This document shows positions 18,100 to 27,114 of a stretch of 64,000 nucleotides of DNA, in pieces. Position 1 is the stretch's first letter. Every line of letters begins with the position of its first letter. Both the position numbers and the translations under genes were made by a program. This DNA comes from Anaerolineales bacterium (GTDB taxonomy: Bacteria; Chloroflexota; Anaerolineae; Anaerolineales; Villigracilaceae): contig JABARH010000018.1 of NCBI GenBank assembly GCA_019187665.1, positions 53,451-117,450 of the forward strand, in the 5' to 3' direction. The notes under the pieces were generated by a model. The model worked only from the letters and a program-made list of their open reading frames with translations, was not told where the DNA came from and searched no databases.

Positions 18100-20544
18100 A
18101 TGAACGCAAAAATCGGAACAACCTTGTCCTTCTTCTTGATTCTGTCCCTTGTGCTGGCGCTAACCTTTGGACCGCTGGGCGCCAGCCCGGCGCGCGCTGC
18201 CACCATCACTGTGGATTCGACCGCGCAGGAAGTTCCCTTCGTCGTCAACGGCAACTGCACGCTGGGCGAGGCGATTGTCGCCGCGAACACGGATGCCGCA
18301 GTGGATGACTGCATCGCCGGCGCCGGGAGCGACGAAATCTTCGTTCCCGCCGGGACATACACCCTGACCGCGGTGTACGATGCATCTGGGGGGGACAATC
18401 TGGGCCTGCCCAGAATCACCTCGCCCATCACCATCACGGGCGCGCTCGCCAGCACGACCATCATTACACGAGACTCCGCCGCCCCACAGTTTCGTTTTTT
18501 GAAGGTAGGCCCCAGCCAGACTCTGACACTGAACAACCTCACCTTTGACAACGGCTATGCCGCTGTGGGAGAGGACGGCGGCGCGGTCAACTTTAACCAG
18601 GCTACGCTGATCGTCAACGACTCGGTCTTTACCAACAACCGCGCAGATGGGCAGGAAGGCGGCGCGTTGGCCTCGAATCATTTTTACGGTCTCGGACTCA
18701 CCGTCAACGGTAGCAGTTTTGACGGCAATACGGCCGCCTCCGGTGGCGCGATCTATGCCACATTGGGGAGCGGGTACATCATCAGCATCAATAATAGTAT
18801 CTTTACCGACAATACTGCCACAACCACCGGCGGCGCGTTTATGGGCGCGAATAACTCGGTCTTGAATATTTCCGACAGCACGTTTGAAGGCAACACAAGC
18901 CCGGATGGCGGCGCTCTACGTCTTTTGGATCTATCGGGAATCATCAGCGGCAGCGTCATTCGTGATAACCACGCCAGCGCGGGCAGCGGCGGCGGCATTG
19001 GGATGCTGAACACGGGCGCAATCACCATCGCCAACAGCGCCATCGTCAACAATACCGCGTTTCTTACTGGCAGCAATGCTTACGGGGGCGGCATCACACA
19101 GGAAGGCACGAGCAGCATTTCTCTGACTATTACTGGCTCGACCATTGCCGGTAACACGGTGTATGGATCAGGCGGTGGAGTTAGTCTCATCCGGAATACC
19201 ATCATCCGCAACAGCACCATCTCTGGAAATTCGGCCGATTCCTATGGCGGCGGTATTAACGATATGAGCGGTGGCAACCTGCAACTTTACAACGTGACCA
19301 TCACCGGTAACTCGTCGGCGTACGCGGCTTCCGCCGGCGGAATCCATCGCTGGGGTCCCGTTGGCGCGAGCGTTTATGCGCAAAATACAATCATCGCCGG
19401 AAACACAAACTCGGCAGGCGGATATACGGACTGTTACACCAGCGGCGGTTCGTTATTGGTCTCGCTCGGTTACGTTTTGCTGGGAAACAACACGGGCTGC
19501 TCACTCGTCAGCGGCGCAGGCGACATTGTCGGCACGGGCATCAGCCCGGTGGATGCGCGCCTCGCGCCATTGGCAGACAATGGCGGCGCGACCGAAACCC
19601 ACGCGCTTTATTCGGATAGCCCGGCCCTCAATGCCGGCAGTCCCACCCTGCCCGGCAGCGGCGGCGATTCTTGCGAGGCGGCCGACCAGCGCGGCGTGAC
19701 TCGTCCGCAGGGCGCGCAGTGCGACATGGGCGCCTACGAGTCCGATGGTTACACCGTCACCTTCGACGCCAACGGCGGGAGCGGCGCGATGAGTCCGCAG
19801 ACGAGCAATCTCCCTGCCGCGCTCACGCTCAACGCCTTCACCCGCGCAGGCTACACGTTCACCGGCTGGAACACCAGCGCCGACGGCAGCGGCACAAGTT
19901 ACGCGGACGGAGCGATCTATGGCTTCGCGGCAAACGCAACCCTCTACGCCCAGTGGAGCCTCCCGCCGAATCAAGCGGATACCTTCTACTCTTTGGGCGG
20001 GTACGATGGAACCTTTATGGAGACCAACGAGAACTCCGGCGTCGGCACAGTTCCAAACATCCCAGGGAGTCTCCTCAGCGCCGGCGACACCGCGCTCACA
20101 GAACGGCAAACGCTGATCATCGTCCACTTCGACACCTCCAGCCTGCCGGATAACGCCGTCGTCACGGGCGTCACACTCCTGCTGAAACGATCGGGCTTCA
20201 TCGGCGTCAACCCGTTCACCACGCATGGCAACCTGCAAGTGGACATCGCCTCGCCGTTCTTCGGCCCGGAAATCTTCCTTAAACCCGGCGACTTTGAGGC
20301 CGCCGCCAGCGCGGCCAACGTGGGCATCTTCAACCCCGTTCCCCAGCCCGGCAATTGGTACGCGGCCGCGCTGGAACCGGCCGCGTTCGCGCACGTCAAC
20401 CTGTTCGGCTCCACTCAGCTGCGCGCCCGCTTCAGCCTCGACGACAACGACGACCTGGGCGCCGACCTGGTCCGCTTCTTCAGCGGCAACCACTTCATGC
20501 CGGCCTATCGCCCTACACTGATTATCGAGTATTACGCGCCGTAG
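18100..20544 (+). CDS. Secreted beta-helix protein with InlB-type repeat and a DNRLRE-like C-terminal module
   Basis: Residues 1-33 form a signal peptide ending SPARA-A. Residues ~35-545 are a right-handed parallel beta-helix with many GGG(I/A) and 'NNTxxxxGG' turns, closing with the QRGVTRPQGAQCDMGAYES segment typical of choice-of-anchor Q proteins. An InlB/Listeria-Bacteroides repeat follows (VTFDANGGSGAMSPQ ... YAQW, about 549-625). A C-terminal all-beta module then contains LIIVHFDTSSLPDNAVVTGVTLLLK, like DNRLRE domains. The last two modules are nearly identical to those of the protein at 51268-53391. There is no LPXTG or PEP-CTERM sorting signal. The protein is probably surface-exposed or released and may bind polysaccharide. 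The enzymatic state is unknown. Confidence 0.85.
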   Translation: MNAKIGTTLSFFLILSLVLALTFGPLGASPARAATITVDSTAQEVPFVVNGNCTLGEAIVAANTDAAVDDCIAGAGSDEIFVPAGTYTLTAVYDASGGDNLGLPRITSPITITGALASTTIITRDSAAPQFRFLKVGPSQTLTLNNLTFDNGYAAVGEDGGAVNFNQATLIVNDSVFTNNRADGQEGGALASNHFYGLGLTVNGSSFDGNTAASGGAIYATLGSGYIISINNSIFTDNTATTTGGAFMGANNSVLNISDSTFEGNTSPDGGALRLLDLSGIISGSVIRDNHASAGSGGGIGMLNTGAITIANSAIVNNTAFLTGSNAYGGGITQEGTSSISLTITGSTIAGNTVYGSGGGVSLIRNTIIRNSTISGNSADSYGGGINDMSGGNLQLYNVTITGNSSAYAASAGGIHRWGPVGASVYAQNTIIAGNTNSAGGYTDCYTSGGSLLVSLGYVLLGNNTGCSLVSGAGDIVGTGISPVDARLAPLADNGGATETHALYSDSPALNAGSPTLPGSGGDSCEAADQRGVTRPQGAQCDMGAYESDGYTVTFDANGGSGAMSPQTSNLPAALTLNAFTRAGYTFTGWNTSADGSGTSYADGAIYGFAANATLYAQWSLPPNQADTFYSLGGYDGTFMETNENSGVGTVPNIPGSLLSAGDTALTERQTLIIVHFDTSSLPDNAVVTGVTLLLKRSGFIGVNPFTTHGNLQVDIASPFFGPEIFLKPGDFEAAASAANVGIFNPVPQPGNWYAAALEPAAFAHVNLFGSTQLRARFSLDDNDDLGADLVRFFSGNHFMPAYRPTLIIEYYAP

Positions 20545-20550
20545 ACTCAA

Positions 20551-20584
20551 GAGGGCTCCAGGTCTTGAAAGACCTGGAGCCCTC
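20551..20584 (+). terminator. Hairpin between the two beta-helix genes
   Basis: Perfect 14-base arms GAGGGCTCCAGGTC and complement surround TTGAAA. Only a weak A/T stretch follows, so it may be a partial terminator or an mRNA-stabilising hairpin between two genes on the same strand. Confidence 0.6.
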
Positions 20585-20626
20585 AATTGCCAATTGCAAC
20601 CCAAACCATCAACAAAGGAGAATGAA

Positions 20627-23600
20627 ATGAACGCAAAACTTCACAAATTGTTTGCCTGTTTTTTGAGCCTGATCCTGACATTGGCGCTAACCTTCGGACC
20701 GCTGGGCGCCAGCCCGGCGCGCGCGGCCACCATCTCTTTCACCAACCTGAACGATAGCGGCCCGGGCTCCCTGCGCCAGGCTATCGCAGACGCCGCGCCC
20801 GGAGATTTCATCATGTCCAGCCCGGCGCTTGGCGATGGAACCATCCATCTCGCGTCCACGCTCACGATCGAAAAAGACCTTTCAATCGTAAGCCATCCGT
20901 CGGCAATGCCGATTACGCTCAGCGGCGATACAAATAACAACGGCGTTGGCGATGTGCGCGTACTGGTTGTCAACTCGGGTGTGACGCTGTTTCTTGATAG
21001 AATCAATATTAAGTTTGGCAAAGCGACAGAAGGAGGCGGGATACTCAATAACGGCACGTTGATGATTCATAAAGTCGTGATGGATCTCAACTCTGCCACG
21101 GCCTTTGGGGGAGGCGCGATCAAGAACAACGGTGACCTGGACATCATGTATTCAGAATTCACAGGCAACTCTGCCGTCTCGTCGGGCGGGGCGATCCGCA
21201 GCGTTGGATTGGGAGACTTCGGCATTCAACAAAGTTTCTTCAGGAATAACTCGGCCCGGGAAGGCGGGGCCATCGGCAATAGCGGCAGCTTGGCTGTATT
21301 CAACAGTACGTTCTTCGAGAACTCTGCCACGTTGTACGGCGGCGGCGCGATCAACAATAGCAACATGCTCATGATTAAAAACTCCACCCTGTCGCAAAAC
21401 TCTGCGGTGACGGGCGGCGGCGGGATCAGTAACTACGGCGGCGGTACGTTGTATTACGCCAATACCATCATCGCCAACTCGACCGGTGGAGATTGCTTCA
21501 ACAACTCGACCATTGGAACCAACACCAGCAACCTGGTGGAGGATGGCTCCTGTTCGGCGGCGTTGAATGGCGATCCCGATCTTGCAGACTACGCCCCAGG
21601 CTACGCCTTGAATGGCGGCAACACCAGAACGATCGCCCTGAATCCCGGCTCTCCCGCGCGGGATGCGGGGGACGACTCCACCTGTTTACTCTTTGACCAG
21701 CGCGACGTGCTACGCCCGCAGGGCGCGCACTGTGATATCGGCGCGTACGAGGCCGCCGAATCGCTGGTGGTGACCAACACCAACAACGACGGCGCCGGTT
21801 CGTTAGGGAATACGATCAGGGCCGCGGCAGCCTTAGACACGATCACCTTCGACGCAGCCCTCTCTGGCGCGACGATCTATCTCGATAACACGCTCGTCAT
21901 AGACAAGGAACTGACCATTGACGGCTCCGCGCTTGCTTCCTCCATTATTCTAAGTGGAGACGCGAACCAGGATGGCAGTGGCGACCTGAGAATCTTACAG
22001 GTGATGGGGGGCGATGTCATCCTGGACAGCCTGACCTTCACAAAGGGCGCCAGCGCCACTCATGGCGGCGCAATCTATATTACAGGCGGCAATCTACAAT
22101 TACTCAATAGCGTTCTCGCTGGAAATACCGCCGGCCTGTCTGGCGGCGCCATCTACAGTCTCGTGGGCTTAGAGGTTGCCAACAGCACAATCCATGGCAA
22201 TACCGCTAGCAACGGCGGCGGGATTTTCAACTCTGGAGCTGGGACACTCACCATCACTACCAGCACGATCAGCGGCAATATGGCTAGTAACAGCGGCGGC
22301 GGGATTCACAACAACGGAACTGCGACCATCACCGCCAGCACGATCAGCGGAAATACGGCATACAGCGGCGGCGGGATTTACAACAAGCACACTGCGACGA
22401 TCAGCGCCAGCACGATCAGCGGCAATATGGCTAGTAACAGCGGCGGCGGGATTTACAACAACGAAACTGCGACCATCACCGCCAGCACGATCAGCGGAAA
22501 TACGGCATACAGCGGCGGCGGGATTTACAACAATAGCACTGCGACGATCAGCGCCAGCACGATCAGCGGCAATACGGCTGACTCCGAAGGCGGCGGGATT
22601 GTCAACTACGATTCCCTGAGCGTAACGAACAGCACGCTCGCGGGGAACTCAGCCAGCGGCTATGGCAGTGGCGCCATCTACACTTGGGGCACGACCATGC
22701 TGACGAACGTCACCATCTCGGGCAATGCCAGCGCTTCACAAGCCGCCGTCTGGAATCAGAGCGGCACGCTCCACCTGACCAACACCCTCATCGCCAATTC
22801 CACTGGCGCAGATTGCCAAAACGACGGCACGCTCGGCACGAACGTCAACAATCTGATCGAAGATAACACCTGCTCCCCAGCCCTCAGCGGCGACCCGCGG
22901 CTCGGTCCATTGACAGATAACGGCGGCCCCACACAGACCATGGCGTTACAGGCAGACTCCCCTGCCATTGACGCGGGCAACCCGATGATTTGCGCCAACT
23001 CCACAATCAATAACCTCGACCAGCGCGGCCAGGTTCGTCCCGTCGGCGTGACATGCGATATCGGAGCGTTCGAAGCGGAGCGTCTGCCGGTGGACGGCGC
23101 GACCCTGCACACCAAACGTCCCTCCTTCGACTGGGCCGACATCCCCGGCGCGACCGGCTATCAGATTCAAGTGGCGACGAACCCCGCTTTCAAAATGCCG
23201 AAGATCAGCGCCAGCCTGAACGGCGCGGCTAACTCGCAGTACGCCTCCACCAAGGACCTGGCCGCCTCCGCCGGGCATTTCTGGCGGGTGCGCGCCAAGT
23301 TGCCCGGTTTCAACAAGTATGGCCCATGGTCGCCTGCGTTTGTTTTCTTCACAGGCAATCCGCCAGGCGTTCCCGCGCTCACCGCCCCGGCCAGCAACGC
23401 ACTGCTCACGAATCTCTCACCGACCCTCGACTGGAACGACTCGAGTGTGCCGGACGGAACCTCCCTGGATCACTACCAGGTGCAGGTGGACGACAGCGCC
23501 GACTTCTCCAGCCTGATCATGAATCAAGACAGCGCGGTCAGCAACCTGGTTGTCGGCCCGCTCAACCCGAACACGACATACTACTGGCGTGTGCGCTCGT

Positions 23601-23938
23601 GGAACACCGACGGCGATTACAGCGGCTGGTCCGTCGCGCGCTCCTTCCGTGAGGCCATGCTGCCGCCGACGCTGCTCTCTCCCATCGGTAACACGCTGGT
23701 GGGCAGCCTGAAGCCCACTTTCGATTGGAGCAACGTGATCGGCGCGACGAAATACAACATCCAGATTTCGCTGAGCAACACGTTCAGTCCGTTGACGGTC
23801 AACGCCACCATCGTCGCCTCACAATACACCGCCACGATCAACCTCAAAGCGGGCAAGCTCTACTACTGGCGTGTGCGCGCCATCGGCCCGAACGGCCCGA
23901 GTCTGTGGAGTGTGGTGGAAAGTTTCCTGACGCCGTGA
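20627..23938 (+). CDS. Secreted protein with two beta-helix regions and three C-terminal fibronectin-like domains
   Basis: The ATG at 20627 is chosen because AAAGGAG lies seven bases before it and it opens a signal peptide nearly identical to that of the preceding gene (TFGPLGASPARAA). The first beta-helix closes at QRDVLRPQGAHCDIGAYEA, and the second at QRGQVRPVGVTCDIGAFEA. Inside the second, a coil motif of the type TISGNTAYSGGGIYNN is repeated about six times almost without change (22240-22620). The last ~290 residues hold three fibronectin-III-like domains (each with SxxxDW ... Y-x-(I/V)-Q-(V/I) ... YYWRVR). About 1,103 residues. It is extracellular, and adhesion or glycan binding is likely but not shown. 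A strong terminator follows. Confidence 0.85.
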   Translation: MNAKLHKLFACFLSLILTLALTFGPLGASPARAATISFTNLNDSGPGSLRQAIADAAPGDFIMSSPALGDGTIHLASTLTIEKDLSIVSHPSAMPITLSGDTNNNGVGDVRVLVVNSGVTLFLDRINIKFGKATEGGGILNNGTLMIHKVVMDLNSATAFGGGAIKNNGDLDIMYSEFTGNSAVSSGGAIRSVGLGDFGIQQSFFRNNSAREGGAIGNSGSLAVFNSTFFENSATLYGGGAINNSNMLMIKNSTLSQNSAVTGGGGISNYGGGTLYYANTIIANSTGGDCFNNSTIGTNTSNLVEDGSCSAALNGDPDLADYAPGYALNGGNTRTIALNPGSPARDAGDDSTCLLFDQRDVLRPQGAHCDIGAYEAAESLVVTNTNNDGAGSLGNTIRAAAALDTITFDAALSGATIYLDNTLVIDKELTIDGSALASSIILSGDANQDGSGDLRILQVMGGDVILDSLTFTKGASATHGGAIYITGGNLQLLNSVLAGNTAGLSGGAIYSLVGLEVANSTIHGNTASNGGGIFNSGAGTLTITTSTISGNMASNSGGGIHNNGTATITASTISGNTAYSGGGIYNKHTATISASTISGNMASNSGGGIYNNETATITASTISGNTAYSGGGIYNNSTATISASTISGNTADSEGGGIVNYDSLSVTNSTLAGNSASGYGSGAIYTWGTTMLTNVTISGNASASQAAVWNQSGTLHLTNTLIANSTGADCQNDGTLGTNVNNLIEDNTCSPALSGDPRLGPLTDNGGPTQTMALQADSPAIDAGNPMICANSTINNLDQRGQVRPVGVTCDIGAFEAERLPVDGATLHTKRPSFDWADIPGATGYQIQVATNPAFKMPKISASLNGAANSQYASTKDLAASAGHFWRVRAKLPGFNKYGPWSPAFVFFTGNPPGVPALTAPASNALLTNLSPTLDWNDSSVPDGTSLDHYQVQVDDSADFSSLIMNQDSAVSNLVVGPLNPNTTYYWRVRSWNTDGDYSGWSVARSFREAMLPPTLLSPIGNTLVGSLKPTFDWSNVIGATKYNIQISLSNTFSPLTVNATIVASQYTATINLKAGKLYYWRVRAIGPNGPSLWSVVESFLTP
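22240..22620 (+). repeat. Tandem coding repeats within the beta-helix gene
   Basis: Units with the bases CAGCACGATCAGCGGCAATA or close variants, followed by GGCGGCGGGATT, recur about six times. Two roughly 135-bp stretches, near 22260 and 22415, are almost identical. They encode successive beta-helix coils and could gain or lose coils by slippage. Confidence 0.7.
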
Positions 23939-23952
23939 TGCGCGGATGAATC

Positions 23953-23989
23953 AAAAAGCGGAGCGGACTCATCGTCCGCTCCGCTTTTT
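23953..23989 (+). terminator. Strong Rho-independent terminator
   Basis: AAAAAGCGGAGCGGAC, TCATC and GTCCGCTCCGCTTTTT form a perfect 16-base stem ending in a T run, 14 bases after the second beta-helix gene. Confidence 0.9.
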
Positions 23990-24035
23990 GTTAACAACTC
24001 GCCTTACGTCGTACCGCAAGATTTATCTTGCGCTT

Positions 24036-24078
24036 CTCTACCATACATGAGAAGACTTTTACCGCAAAGCACGCTAAG
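24036..24078. repeat. Dispersed ~43-bp repeat, copy 1
   Basis: CTCTACCATACATGAGAAG followed by ACCGCAAAGCACGCTAAG. Further copies are at 29912-29954 (reverse) and 63833-63874. Confidence 0.65.
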
Positions 24079-24358
24079 AGAGTGTTTCTTAAATCTTTTT
24101 TGGACACGGATAACACGGATTTCACGGAGAAAATCATTTAGGCTCTTCCGTGATAAACGGGAAAGAGCCTCAACACAAAGTACACAAAGGCTCTCAAAGG
24201 GGGAAAGACGTTTAGCCGTAAGGGCTTTTCCTTCGTTGACTTTGTGTTCCTTCGTGTTTCAAAGGTTTTTCCCGTTAAAAACGGGAGAAAATCATTTAAA
24301 AATCCGTGTTTGACCGTGTAATCCGTCAAACCCGTGTACTTAAGAAACAGTGTCTAAG
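24074..24358. repeat. Inverted-repeat-bounded non-coding element
   Basis: The left end CTAAGAGAGTGTTTCTTAA pairs imperfectly with the right end TTAAGAAACAGTGTCTAAG. The interior is low-complexity text such as 'cacggataacacggatttcacgg' and has no convincing gene. Together with 24359-24590, where I see nothing but short palindromes, it fills the 650-base gap after the beta-helix genes. Confidence 0.5.
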
Positions 24359-24590
24359 GCCGCCAAGTGAAAAAGGTTTTCTTTGCGGGCGTAGCGGTGC
24401 AGATGTACGGTAAAGAGTCTTGCGCCTCACGAGCGCAACTTAAAAGTTGAGGTACTGGAACTGCACAGCATCAGTCTTTTGAATAGCGCGAATGGGTGAA
24501 TTTTACAAATGAAATTGCCGCCTGGGCTTGAATGTTTTGAACGTACATGGCGCTCTCTTGCGCCGATTTGTAAACAAGCGAAAGTCCTGG

Positions 24591-25175
24591 TTAAATCTGT
24601 TTCCCGCAGTTGGGACATTTCTTCTCATTTCTCAGAACGAGGAAGCCGCAGTTCCGACAGGTCTTCGGCTGGACATTTCCAAGCGGGGCGCCGCATGCCA
24701 TGCACGAAGGTTCGCCGACCGGGTTCGCCGTGTCGCAGTAACCGCAAGTCATCCGCTTGAATCGCTCCGAAAGTTCGTGCGACGCGCCCGCCGCTTGCGC
24801 CGCGCGGGCGATGGATTTCCAGATATTTTCGGTCAGTTGCAGGTTCTCAAAATCCTGCGCCAGGTCGTCGAGGCGGCCCAGCAGTGAAAATGGATTCTTC
24901 AACGCGGTCAACGCGGTCCAGCCCAGGCTGGCGGCAGTGCCGACCCATGCCTGCTGTCCCAGTTGCACCATCACGCCGTCGGGCGCCTGCTCAATGGTGA
25001 CGGTGACCGCCGTCTCGCCGCCGGACATTGCGCCCGGCCGCGTGGCGATCTGCACGATCATCCGTTCTTTCGCGCCCATCGTTTGCGCCTGCAAATTCGT
25101 GCGGTTGAATTCCGCCAGCAACGCCTGCGCCACGTCCACAGGCGTAAATTTTCCGTGAAAAAAGCGTCGGTCCAT
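24591..25175 (-). CDS. Zinc-ribbon protein of unknown function
   Basis: The start is placed at the ATG at 25175 (MDRRFFHGKFTPVDVAQ). The open frame runs further upstream, but into the divergent promoter. The N-terminal ~130 residues look like a mixed alpha/beta domain that acts on membranes or other proteins, with IVQIATRP and a Gly/Ala-rich helix WVGTAASLGWTALTAL. The C-terminal 55 residues hold two treble-clef/zinc-ribbon CxxC pairs: CGYCDTAN ... CMAC and CRNCGFL ... CPNC. 194 residues. Family not recognised. It is divergent from, and shares a palindromic -10 region with, the SH3b gene at 25198. No ribosome site is seen. Confidence 0.65.
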   Translation of the reverse strand: MDRRFFHGKFTPVDVAQALLAEFNRTNLQAQTMGAKERMIVQIATRPGAMSGGETAVTVTIEQAPDGVMVQLGQQAWVGTAASLGWTALTALKNPFSLLGRLDDLAQDFENLQLTENIWKSIARAAQAAGASHELSERFKRMTCGYCDTANPVGEPSCMACGAPLGNVQPKTCRNCGFLVLRNEKKCPNCGKQI

Positions 25176-25179
25176 AATT

Positions 25180-25191
25180 GGATTATAATCC
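25180..25191. promoter_or_regulatory. Palindromic -10 region driving two divergent leaderless genes
   Basis: GGATTATAATCC is self-complementary and gives a TATAAT box on each strand. The plus box ends 8 bases before the ATG at 25198, and the minus box ends 6 bases before the ATG at 25175. No Shine-Dalgarno site fits in either gap. Confidence 0.6.
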
Positions 25192-25197
25192 TTCACG

Positions 25198-25821
25198 ATG
25201 GTTTCAGAAATGTTTACGAAAAAAAGGCGCGCGGGTTTCGCACATTTTCTGCTTGCGCCCGTGCTCGCGTTGATCGTCGGACTGTTCGCTTTTCCCCGCT
25301 CCGTGCAGGCCCAGGTTGTTTCATGCGCTGCGCTCCCTCCAGCCGGAGCGCCGTTCATCACGGTCAACGCCGACCAGGATCACGTCAACGTGCGCGGCGG
25401 ACCGAACTCGTATCTCTATGATAAGGTCGGGATTCTCTATCCCGGCGAATCGGCTCCCGCGCTTGGGCGGACACCCGGCGGCGACTGGATTCAGATCGCC
25501 TGCCCCGCTGTGCCGGGCGGAATCGGGTGGATCTATTCCGCGAACGTGACATTGACCGCGACCGGGTTTTTACCGGTCGTGGACGCGCCTCCCACGCCGC
25601 CCTTCACGCTCAACCTCGACCCGACCCTGGCCGCGTCGTTGGAAGTTCAACCTACGGCCACGCGTTTGCCAACCTTTACCCCCCCGCCTCCGCTTGCCTC
25701 CCTGCCCGCCTACGAGGATATCCCGCGTTCCTCCTCCAACGCGTGGAACGCTCCATTGATCGCCGGGCTTACCCTGGCGGGTATGTTTGGGCTGGCGTTC
25801 TCGATCCTCTTTCGGCGGTAA
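25198..25821 (+). CDS. Exported SH3b-domain protein with C-terminal membrane helix (paralog 1)
   Basis: A signal sequence (core ~residues 15-38, ending VQAQ) is followed by a bacterial SH3 domain at about residues 55-125 (ITVNADQDHVNVRGGPN ... WIQIACPAVPGGIGWIYSANVTL). A Pro/Thr-rich spacer and a final transmembrane helix (LIAGLTLAGMFGLAFSILF) with an Arg-Arg end follow. The start may be 25198 or the ATG at 25210. SH3b domains bind peptidoglycan or other wall peptides. The protein would sit on the outer face of the membrane. The next gene begins one base after its stop and encodes a close paralog, so the two are co-translated. Confidence 0.8.
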   Translation: MVSEMFTKKRRAGFAHFLLAPVLALIVGLFAFPRSVQAQVVSCAALPPAGAPFITVNADQDHVNVRGGPNSYLYDKVGILYPGESAPALGRTPGGDWIQIACPAVPGGIGWIYSANVTLTATGFLPVVDAPPTPPFTLNLDPTLAASLEVQPTATRLPTFTPPPPLASLPAYEDIPRSSSNAWNAPLIAGLTLAGMFGLAFSILFRR

Positions 25822-25822
25822 T

Positions 25823-26443
25823 GTGTCTCGAAATGCGTTTCTCAGGCTGGCCTTAAGCGGGCTATTGCTTGCCGGGGCGTCATTGATTCTTGCAAACCAC
25901 CCAGCGGTTTTTGTCGTTCACGCGCAGCAACCGACCGGCGTGATTCCCACCGTGACCGGCACACTGCGCGGCCCAAGCATTACCGTGAATCTCGACCAGG
26001 ATTTTGTCAACGTGCGCTCCGGGCCGGGTTCCACACTCTATCCGCGGGTCGGCATCTTAATGCGCGGGCAGACGGTTCCGGCCCTGGCGCGTTCGGAGGA
26101 TGGACAGTGGATTCAGATCCGTTATCTTGGCGCGCCCGGCGGATTGGGGTGGGTCTTTGCAGCCAATGTGACTCTGTCATCACAGGCCCTGCCGCGCGCG
26201 GCCGCGCCTCCCACGCCGACTTTCGCGGCCACGCCCACGATCAACCCGACGCTTCAGGCCGCCTTAATTCCCGCCGTGACTGCCACCGGGCTGGCAACGT
26301 TCACCCCCGCCCCCCCGTTGGAAGAACCGTCGTTCACAGACGCGACGCCGCGGCCGGCCGCGGTCCCGCTCGGGCTGGTCATCCTTGGGCTGGGGTTTGT
26401 GGGGGCGCTGGTGGCAATGGCTTCGTTATTGCGCGGTAGATAG
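25823..26443 (+). CDS. Exported SH3b-domain protein with C-terminal membrane helix (paralog 2)
   Basis: I choose the GTG at 25823, directly after the stop of paralog 1, because the preceding part of the frame lies inside that gene. The layout matches paralog 1: signal sequence, SH3b domain (ITVNLDQDFVNVRSGPG ... WIQIRYLGAPGGLGWVFAANVTL), Pro/Thr spacer, C-terminal helix VPLGLVILGLGFVGALVAMASLL and Arg end. The pair arose by tandem duplication. Envelope location is likely. The partner is unknown. A strong terminator follows. Confidence 0.78.
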   Translation: MSRNAFLRLALSGLLLAGASLILANHPAVFVVHAQQPTGVIPTVTGTLRGPSITVNLDQDFVNVRSGPGSTLYPRVGILMRGQTVPALARSEDGQWIQIRYLGAPGGLGWVFAANVTLSSQALPRAAAPPTPTFAATPTINPTLQAALIPAVTATGLATFTPAPPLEEPSFTDATPRPAAVPLGLVILGLGFVGALVAMASLLRGR

Positions 26444-26450
26444 TTAAATC

Positions 26451-26484
26451 AAAAACCAGGTTTCTCACAGAAACCTGGTTTTTT
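26451..26484. terminator. Bidirectional Rho-independent terminator
   Basis: The arms AAAACCAGGTTTCT and AGAAACCTGGTTTT surround CAC, with A-rich and T-rich flanks on the two sides. It lies between the convergent ends of the SH3b pair and the ErpA-like gene and can serve both. Confidence 0.88.
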
Positions 26485-26490
26485 GATTCG

Positions 26491-26874
26491 CTAGTGATTA
26501 CAGGAACACGACCCGCCGCAGGCGCACCCGCCCTCGCCGTGTTCGTGATCATGTTCCTTCTTTGTGAAGGGACTATCCACCACGAAGCCCGCGCCGCGCA
26601 CTGGATCGTTAACGAAGTCAATGGAACCGCCGCGCAGGTAGTCGAGCGAAACGTTATCCACAACCACGCTGATTCCGTTGGCCGAGAAGGTTGAATCCAC
26701 GTCGCGGAAGTTGTTGTCGAGCGCCATGCCGAAGTTCACGCCGCAGCAACCGCCGCCCGCAACATAAACGCGCAAGGCATAGCCTTCCAGTTTGCGTTCG
26801 GCAAGGATGTTTTGAACGGCCTCAGCCGCGGATGTTGAAACGTTGATGGTCTGCAGATCAATTTCCTGAAACAT
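26491..26874 (-). CDS. ErpA/HesB-type A-type Fe-S carrier protein
   Basis: The ATG at 26874 is preceded by AGGAGA with nine bases between. The product of 127 residues carries the A-type carrier fold (INVSTSAAEAVQNIL ... LRVYVAGGGCCG ... GISVVVDNVSLDYLRGGSIDFVNDPVRGAGFVVDSP). The canonical first Cys is present in GGGCCG. The usual C-terminal CxCG of IscA/ErpA is replaced by a longer His/Cys-rich tail (HDHEHGEGGCACGGSCSCNH), which still offers CxCG-like and extra metal ligands. It should carry and insert [2Fe-2S] or [4Fe-4S] clusters in the cytoplasm. RfbH in this window needs a [2Fe-2S] cluster, but no direct link is implied. The family call is firm. Confidence 0.85.
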   Translation of the reverse strand: MFQEIDLQTINVSTSAAEAVQNILAERKLEGYALRVYVAGGGCCGVNFGMALDNNFRDVDSTFSANGISVVVDNVSLDYLRGGSIDFVNDPVRGAGFVVDSPFTKKEHDHEHGEGGCACGGSCSCNH

Positions 26875-27027
26875 GTGATTGTCTCCTGTGTTGGCGATTT
26901 GGTAGAGCGATAGTTGATTCATGTTATCAGAGTTGGAAGGGGCTGTCAATTCAAAATCTCCGCGCCCAGATTGCAGTTTTGTCCGCCTGTATGTGAATCG
27001 GGCGCGATTTCCATTTGCCCGACTTTC

Positions 27028-27056
27028 TTGACACATCCTCATGCGGCCTGTAAAAT
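27028..27056 (+). promoter_or_regulatory. Strong sigma-70-type promoter of hppA
   Basis: TTGACA and TAAAAT are separated by exactly 17 bases. The -10 box is 58 bases before the ATG at 27115, leaving a leader of about 50 bases with a GGGAGG ribosome site. Confidence 0.8.
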
Positions 27057-27114
27057 CTGCCTGTTTTCAACGGGCGGCAACGCCTGAATTTTGTTTCCGG
27101 GAGGAATACCCCTC

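Noticed and set aside
24100..24590. Possible gene remnants in the long gap after the beta-helix genes
   Set aside because: Reading frames are short, of low complexity and have no match in pattern to any family. The region is better explained as repeats.
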